NCBI GenBank assembly: GCA_031292335.1 | Contig: JARLHH010000004.1 | Span: 1-18,203 of the forward strand | Source of the DNA: Candidatus Limnocylindrales bacterium | Lineage (GTDB): Bacteria > Chloroflexota > Limnocylindria > Limnocylindrales > CSP1-4 | DNA length: 18,203 bases | Direction of reading: 5' to 3' | Position numbers and translations under genes: made by a program | Notes under the pieces: model-generated | The model's database searches: none | Seen by the model: only the letters and a program-made list of their open reading frames with translations | What the model was told of the DNA's origin: nothing | Shown: one piece after another, positions 14,878 through 18,203 of the stretch | Layout of the letters: each line of letters begins with the position of its first letter | How positions within the stretch are numbered: the first letter of the stretch is position 1

Positions 14878-15374
14878 GGCTGGGGCTCCGCGACCGCGAA
14901 CGCGCCGACCTCCGCCGCGATGGCGGCCGCGAACGCGGGGATTGCCGCCGCGACCGGAGCGGTCAGGGGTGTCCCGACGTCGAAGCAGCTCCCACCGATC
15001 CCGACGAACGTACCGGCCGGCGGGGCGTCGCGCAGCGTCGCGGCGAGCGCGAGCACCTGCTCCAGCGGGAGCTCATGAGACGAGCGAGGCTCCGGCGCGC
15101 GGCCCGCCGCCTGGAGCGCGCGGGCCCGGTCCACCAGCGCCGAGAGCGGGCGGACCCACACCTCGCCTGCCCGAAGTCCGGCAACCGCGTCGACTACCAC
15201 GCAGGGCGCGTCGGCGGGCAGGTCCATCAGGAAGAGGATGTCGAGCTGGCCGACCGGCACGACATCCACCTGCTCGCGGAGGCCGGGCGGGAGCAGCGCG
15301 ACGGCGGCGAAGCCCGCGGCATCATCGCCGCGGGCATGCTCGCCGCACACGAAGATCGGGACGCGCGACGTCAT
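14871..15374 (-). CDS. Hydrogenase maturation endopeptidase (HyaD/HybD/HycI family)
   Basis: Cytoplasmic protease of 167 residues that would remove the C-terminal peptide of the large subunit once nickel is inserted. The family's Ni-sensing residues are visible: Asp17-Asp18 in ARGDDAAG, Asp62 in VVVDAV, and His100 in SSHELPLEQVLALA. The GIGG segment (126-129) followed by FDVG is the usual family end. The ATG at 15374 has GGAG about 8 nt upstream; the frame is open far beyond this start only as a shadow of hydA. It sits 50 nt after hydA, the common position for these proteases, and its stop overlaps the next gene. The C-terminus (EPQPC) is unremarkable. Confidence 0.9.
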
Positions 15375-15424
15375 CGGGGACGCTCCATGGTGCGTTCTGG
15401 GTGGCGTGACCGCTCGGGTGCTGC

Positions 15425-16750
15425 TCAGACCTCGTCGACCCGCAGATCGAGGAAGTGCGTGGCGCAGCTGATGCAGGGGTCGTAGCTCCGGATCATCTGC
15501 TCGAGCCGGAGCGTGGCCTCGGCATGGGGCAGGTCCAGGACCTGCTGTGCCGCGACGATCAGGTCCGCCTCGATGGCGGCCTGGTTCTGGCTGGTGGGGG
15601 GCACGATCTGGGCGGTGCGGATGCGGCCGGACTCGTCCACCTCGTAGCGATGGAAGAGCAGGCCGCGCGGAGCCTCGGTTGCCCAGGCCGCGACGCCCGG
15701 CCGGCTCTGCCAGGCCACCAGCGGCTCGGACGGCACTCGGTAGGCGTCGATGATGTCGATGGCTTCGGCGCAGACCTGCACCAGCTCCACCGCGCGCGCC
15801 ACGATGGACGCGTAGATGTTGGTCCGGATCAGCTCCGCGTAGCCGGAGGCGGCGAGCGCCTCCTTGGCGAGGGGGTGGAGCTGCTCGCCGGCCAGCATGA
15901 TGCGTGCCGCCGGACCGAGCAGGTAGGCGCCCTTGCCGTCCCTGGACCGGGCGTGGAGCGCGTTGCTGCCCTCCACCTGGAATTCCTCGAACGCTTCGCG
16001 CCACCCGGAGGGCGCCACGTCCACGCCGTCGGAGCTGACGATCCGGCCGTCGCTGAACGGGTACTCCCCGGCGTGCCGGAGGCTCACCACGCGCGGCTCG
16101 CGCGCGAAGGCGGGCATCGTGAAGCCGGAGACGACCTTGACGGTCTCCTGGGCGAACGCGAGGGCATCCTCGAGCGCGGCGCGGTGCTCCTTGAGCTCGC
16201 TGACCCGCGGAACGTGGCTCCAGCCACCGACGCGGACGCTGACCGGGTGGATCGGCCGGCCGCCGAGGATCTTGATGAGGTGGTTGCCGGCCTTCTTCAT
16301 CTTGAGGGCCTGCTCCACGAGCGGCCGGTGATCGGCCGCCATGGTGATGCCGCTCTCGTAGCCCAGGAAATCCGGCGCGTGCAGGAAGTAGATGTGGAGC
16401 GCGTGGCTCTCGATCCACTCGCCGCAATAGAGGAGCCGGCGCAGCGCCCGCACCTGCGGGTCGATCCGGACCCCGAAGAGATCTTCGAAGCCGTGAACTG
16501 CGCTCATCTGGTAGGCGACCGGACAGATCCCGCAGATCCGGGCAACGATGTCGATGACCTCGTCGGGGGTCCGCCCCACGACGATCTGCTCGAAGTAGCG
16601 CGGCGTCTCGAAGATCCCGAGGCGTGCCTCGATCACCTCGCCGTCCTTCACCCGCAGGCGGAGGGAGCCTTCGCCCTCCACCCGGGTGAGCTCGTGAACC
16701 TCGTAGATACGCTCGTTCACGGCCTTGTCTGCGGTCGTCGCGCGGCTCAT
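15425..16750 (-). CDS. hydA: [NiFe] hydrogenase large (alpha) subunit, group 3b type
   Basis: Catalytic subunit holding the NiFe(CN)2CO site of a soluble NAD(P)-linked hydrogenase, interconverting H2 and protons with NAD(P)H as partner; relatives also reduce sulfur. Of 441 residues, the L1 motif RICGICPVAY lies at 71-80 (Cys73, Cys76) and the L2 motif DPCISCATH at 424-432 (Cys426, Cys429, His432). Both Ni ligand pairs are ordinary cysteine codons, so it is not a selenoenzyme. Nine residues (FLDLRVDEV) follow His432 and are the expected peptide cut by the maturation protease encoded next. HELTRVEGEGSLRL (19-32) is the standard N-terminus. The ATG at 16750 has GGGGAGG upstream and overlaps the small-subunit stop as ATGA. 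The group assignment rests on the HydG/HydD/HydA order. Confidence 0.95.
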   Translation of the reverse strand: MSRATTADKAVNERIYEVHELTRVEGEGSLRLRVKDGEVIEARLGIFETPRYFEQIVVGRTPDEVIDIVARICGICPVAYQMSAVHGFEDLFGVRIDPQVRALRRLLYCGEWIESHALHIYFLHAPDFLGYESGITMAADHRPLVEQALKMKKAGNHLIKILGGRPIHPVSVRVGGWSHVPRVSELKEHRAALEDALAFAQETVKVVSGFTMPAFAREPRVVSLRHAGEYPFSDGRIVSSDGVDVAPSGWREAFEEFQVEGSNALHARSRDGKGAYLLGPAARIMLAGEQLHPLAKEALAASGYAELIRTNIYASIVARAVELVQVCAEAIDIIDAYRVPSEPLVAWQSRPGVAAWATEAPRGLLFHRYEVDESGRIRTAQIVPPTSQNQAAIEADLIVAAQQVLDLPHAEATLRLEQMIRSYDPCISCATHFLDLRVDEV

Positions 16751-17601
16751 GCCTTTCCTCCCCGCGGCGCCGGCTCGGCTGCCGTCGTCGTGGCGCCGCG
16801 CGCGGTCCGCGCGCCGCCGAGCTCCGTGACCATGCTGCGGAAGGGCTCCGAGTACGCCGTGAACCCGGCGAACAGCCGCCCGATCTCCTCGCGCGGCCGG
16901 TCGCCGGCCATCTGGAAGTGACGGGTGAGCCCGGCCGCGTTCGCCTGCTCGCGAGGGCCGAAGCAGCCGTAGCACCCGCGCCCGAAACGCGGGCAGATCG
17001 CGCCGCAGCCGGTCTGGGTGACCTGGCCGAGACACGGGATCCCCTTGCTGACCATCACGCAGACGACGCCGCGTCGCTTGCACTCCATGCAGACGGCCTC
17101 GTCCCGCAGCTGCGGGCGGCGGCCGGTGGTGAGCGCGGTGAGGAGCTCCAGGAGCTGGTTGGGATCGATCGGGCAGCCGCGCAGCTCCGCGTCCACGGTC
17201 ACGTGCTCGGCGATGGGCGTGGAGCGGGCCAGCGAGGAGACCCACTCGGGGTTCGAGTAGACGCCCGACCGGAACGCATCGTGGTCGCCCCAGTTGCGGA
17301 GCGCCTGGATGCCGCCCGCGGTCGCGCAGGCGCCGATGGTGACGAGGAAGCGCGTTCGACGCCGGAGCTCGACGATCCGCTCCAGGTGCGCCGGCTCCGA
17401 GACGGAGCCTTCGACGAAGAGGACGTCATACGGTCCCGCGGAGCGAGCCGACGTCGCCTCCGGGAAATCCACGATATCGAAGTGCTCGACGACCGACAGC
17501 AGCTCGTCCTCGAGGTCGAGGAGCGTGAGCTGGCAGCCATCGCACGACGCGAACTTGACGACGCCGACGCGGGGACGTGCCGCGACGGGGGCATGAGCCA
17601 T
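16747..17601 (-). CDS. hydD: [NiFe] hydrogenase small (delta) subunit, group 3b type
   Basis: Electron-relay subunit of 284 residues. Proximal 4Fe-4S ligands are Cys20 and Cys23 (FASCDGCQ), Cys92 (IGACAT) and Cys143 (RGCPIDPNQ). Eight more, Cys171/174/181/190 and Cys199/203/210/213, would hold two further 4Fe-4S clusters, giving the three-cluster wire of group 3 enzymes. There is no Tat signal and no C-terminal membrane helix, so the enzyme is cytoplasmic. About 25 residues at the C-terminus (ARTARGATTTAAEPAPRGGKA end) are low-complexity. The start ATG shares one base with the hydG stop (TGATG) and has GGGAGGG upstream; the end overlaps hydA by 4 nt, so the subunits are translationally coupled. 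Confidence 0.95.
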   Translation of the reverse strand: MAHAPVAARPRVGVVKFASCDGCQLTLLDLEDELLSVVEHFDIVDFPEATSARSAGPYDVLFVEGSVSEPAHLERIVELRRRTRFLVTIGACATAGGIQALRNWGDHDAFRSGVYSNPEWVSSLARSTPIAEHVTVDAELRGCPIDPNQLLELLTALTTGRRPQLRDEAVCMECKRRGVVCVMVSKGIPCLGQVTQTGCGAICPRFGRGCYGCFGPREQANAAGLTRHFQMAGDRPREEIGRLFAGFTAYSEPFRSMVTELGGARTARGATTTAAEPAPRGGKA

Positions 17602-18203
17602 CAGATGCCCTCCCGGCCGAAGGTGTCGCCGAGCTGCGCGATCGAGAAGACCGGGCCGTCACGGCAGACGAAGTACTTGCCCATCTGGCAGTGGCCGCAC
17701 AGGCCGATCCCGCACTCCATGTGCCGCTCGAGCGTCACGTAGATGCGGGACGCGGACACGCCCCGGCCGGCGAGCGTTGTCGATGTCGCCTGCATCATCC
17801 GCTCCGGACCGCAGACGAACGCGATCATGTTGGTGCCGTCCCAGGCCGCCTGGTCGAACAGGTGGGTCACGATGCCCACCCGTCCCGCCCAGTCCGGGCC
17901 GGCGCGATCCACTGTCAGGCTCACGTCGATGCCATCGCGCTTGGCCCACCGCTCCAGCTCATCGCGATAGAGCAGGTCGGCCGGCGTCCGGGCTCCGTAG
18001 AAGAGCTTCACGTCTCCGAACCGGCGACGGTCGGCGACGATCGCGTGGAGCACCGGCCGGAGCGGCGCCAGGCCGATCCCGCCGGTGACGATGACGAGGT
18101 CGCGCCCGACCGCGCGGTCGAGCGGCCAGTTGTTGCCGAGCGGGCCGCGCAGGCCCACCTGCTCGCCGACCTGGAGCGCGCACATCGCCTTCGTGGCGGG
18201 GCC
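17601..18203 (-). CDS. hydG: [NiFe] hydrogenase gamma subunit (FAD/NAD(P)/2Fe-2S), partial at window edge
   Basis: C-terminal 200 residues of a diaphorase subunit; the gene runs off the right edge and roughly 90 N-terminal residues, including most of the FAD domain, are missing. Visible parts: GEQVGLRGPLGNNWP at the end of the FAD domain, the NAD(P) loop IVTGGIGLAPLRP, FVCGPERMM, and the 2Fe-2S ligands in ECGIGLCGHC followed by the Cys in FVCRDGP. An in-frame ATG at 18185 is internal: the codons before it (GPATKA) still align with the paralogous fused protein. It is coupled to hydD by a one-base overlap. A hydB gene would be expected just beyond the window, as in the usual B-G-D-A order. It transfers electrons between NAD(P)H and the hydrogenase clusters. 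Confidence 0.93.
   Translation of the reverse strand, partial: GPATKAMCALQVGEQVGLRGPLGNNWPLDRAVGRDLVIVTGGIGLAPLRPVLHAIVADRRRFGDVKLFYGARTPADLLYRDELERWAKRDGIDVSLTVDRAGPDWAGRVGIVTHLFDQAAWDGTNMIAFVCGPERMMQATSTTLAGRGVSASRIYVTLERHMECGIGLCGHCQMGKYFVCRDGPVFSIAQLGDTFGREGI

Noticed and set aside
15449..15475. Possible selenocysteine in the L2 motif of the hydrogenase large subunit
   Set aside because: Both L2 cysteine codons are TGC; no in-frame TGA is present in the motif.
15425..17601. Membrane-bound uptake (group 1) hydrogenase
   Set aside because: The small subunit lacks a Tat signal and a C-terminal anchor, no cytochrome b gene is present, and an FAD/NAD(P) gamma subunit is encoded in the operon.
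17601..18185. Taking the ATG at 18185 as the true start of hydG
   Set aside because: Upstream codons remain in frame to the window edge and align with the fused paralog, and the FAD domain would otherwise be missing, so the gene is cut by the window.

Overview
The window is about 18 kb of very GC-rich bacterial DNA with dense, short-spaced gene blocks. The gene content fits a high-GC Chloroflexota-like (possibly Limnocylindria/Ellin6529-type) or actinobacterial-grade organism: a soluble group-3b-type [NiFe] hydrogenase, DrrAB-type efflux under a PadR regulator, MacB-like ABC exporters, a Pro/Thr-tailed CAP protein, and several TAnnnT -10 elements lying 7-8 nt before a start codon (leaderless transcription). 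The taxonomic guess is an inference; no rRNA or marker gene is present.

Layout from left to right. (1) Positions 5-2623, minus strand: an autoregulated-looking operon padR - DrrA-like ATPase - DrrB-like permease. It has a consensus -35 box and a palindrome over the -10/spacer, and its sequence looks less GC-rich than the rest. (2) 2744-2906, minus: tRNA-His(GTG) with encoded G-1 and CCA, a -10 box and a 3' hairpin. (3) 3013-3550, minus: a DinB-fold protein with a leaderless promoter. (4) 3758-4687, plus: a secreted CAP/SCP domain protein with a Pro-Thr tail. (5) 4728-8064, plus: a leaderless 12-codon leader ORF overlapping the start of a LolD/MacB-type ATPase, followed by a two-FtsX-domain permease. 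(6) 8160-11793, plus: BioY, an FGGY sugar kinase and a sugar-binding lipoprotein, each with its own likely promoter. (7) 11800-11820: a hairpin between convergent genes. (8) 11822-18203, minus, running in from the right edge: hydG (5' truncated by the window) - hydD small subunit - hydA large subunit - maturation protease - a fused HydB-HydG protein - an NAD-dependent epimerase, with 1-17 nt junctions or overlaps except for one 50-nt gap.

The main operon encodes a cytoplasmic NAD(P)-linked hydrogenase. HydA carries the NiFe site, HydD three 4Fe-4S clusters, and HydG the FAD/NAD(P) module with a 2Fe-2S cluster. The protease would trim the HydA C-terminus. The most unusual point is that the operon contains a second complete electron-transfer module: HydB and HydG domains fused in one 667-residue protein placed after the protease, with a C-terminus close to that of the standalone HydG but a divergent loop in its nucleotide-binding domain. 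This looks like an alternative or additional diaphorase arm for the hydrogenase, or a separate flavoprotein complex derived from it.
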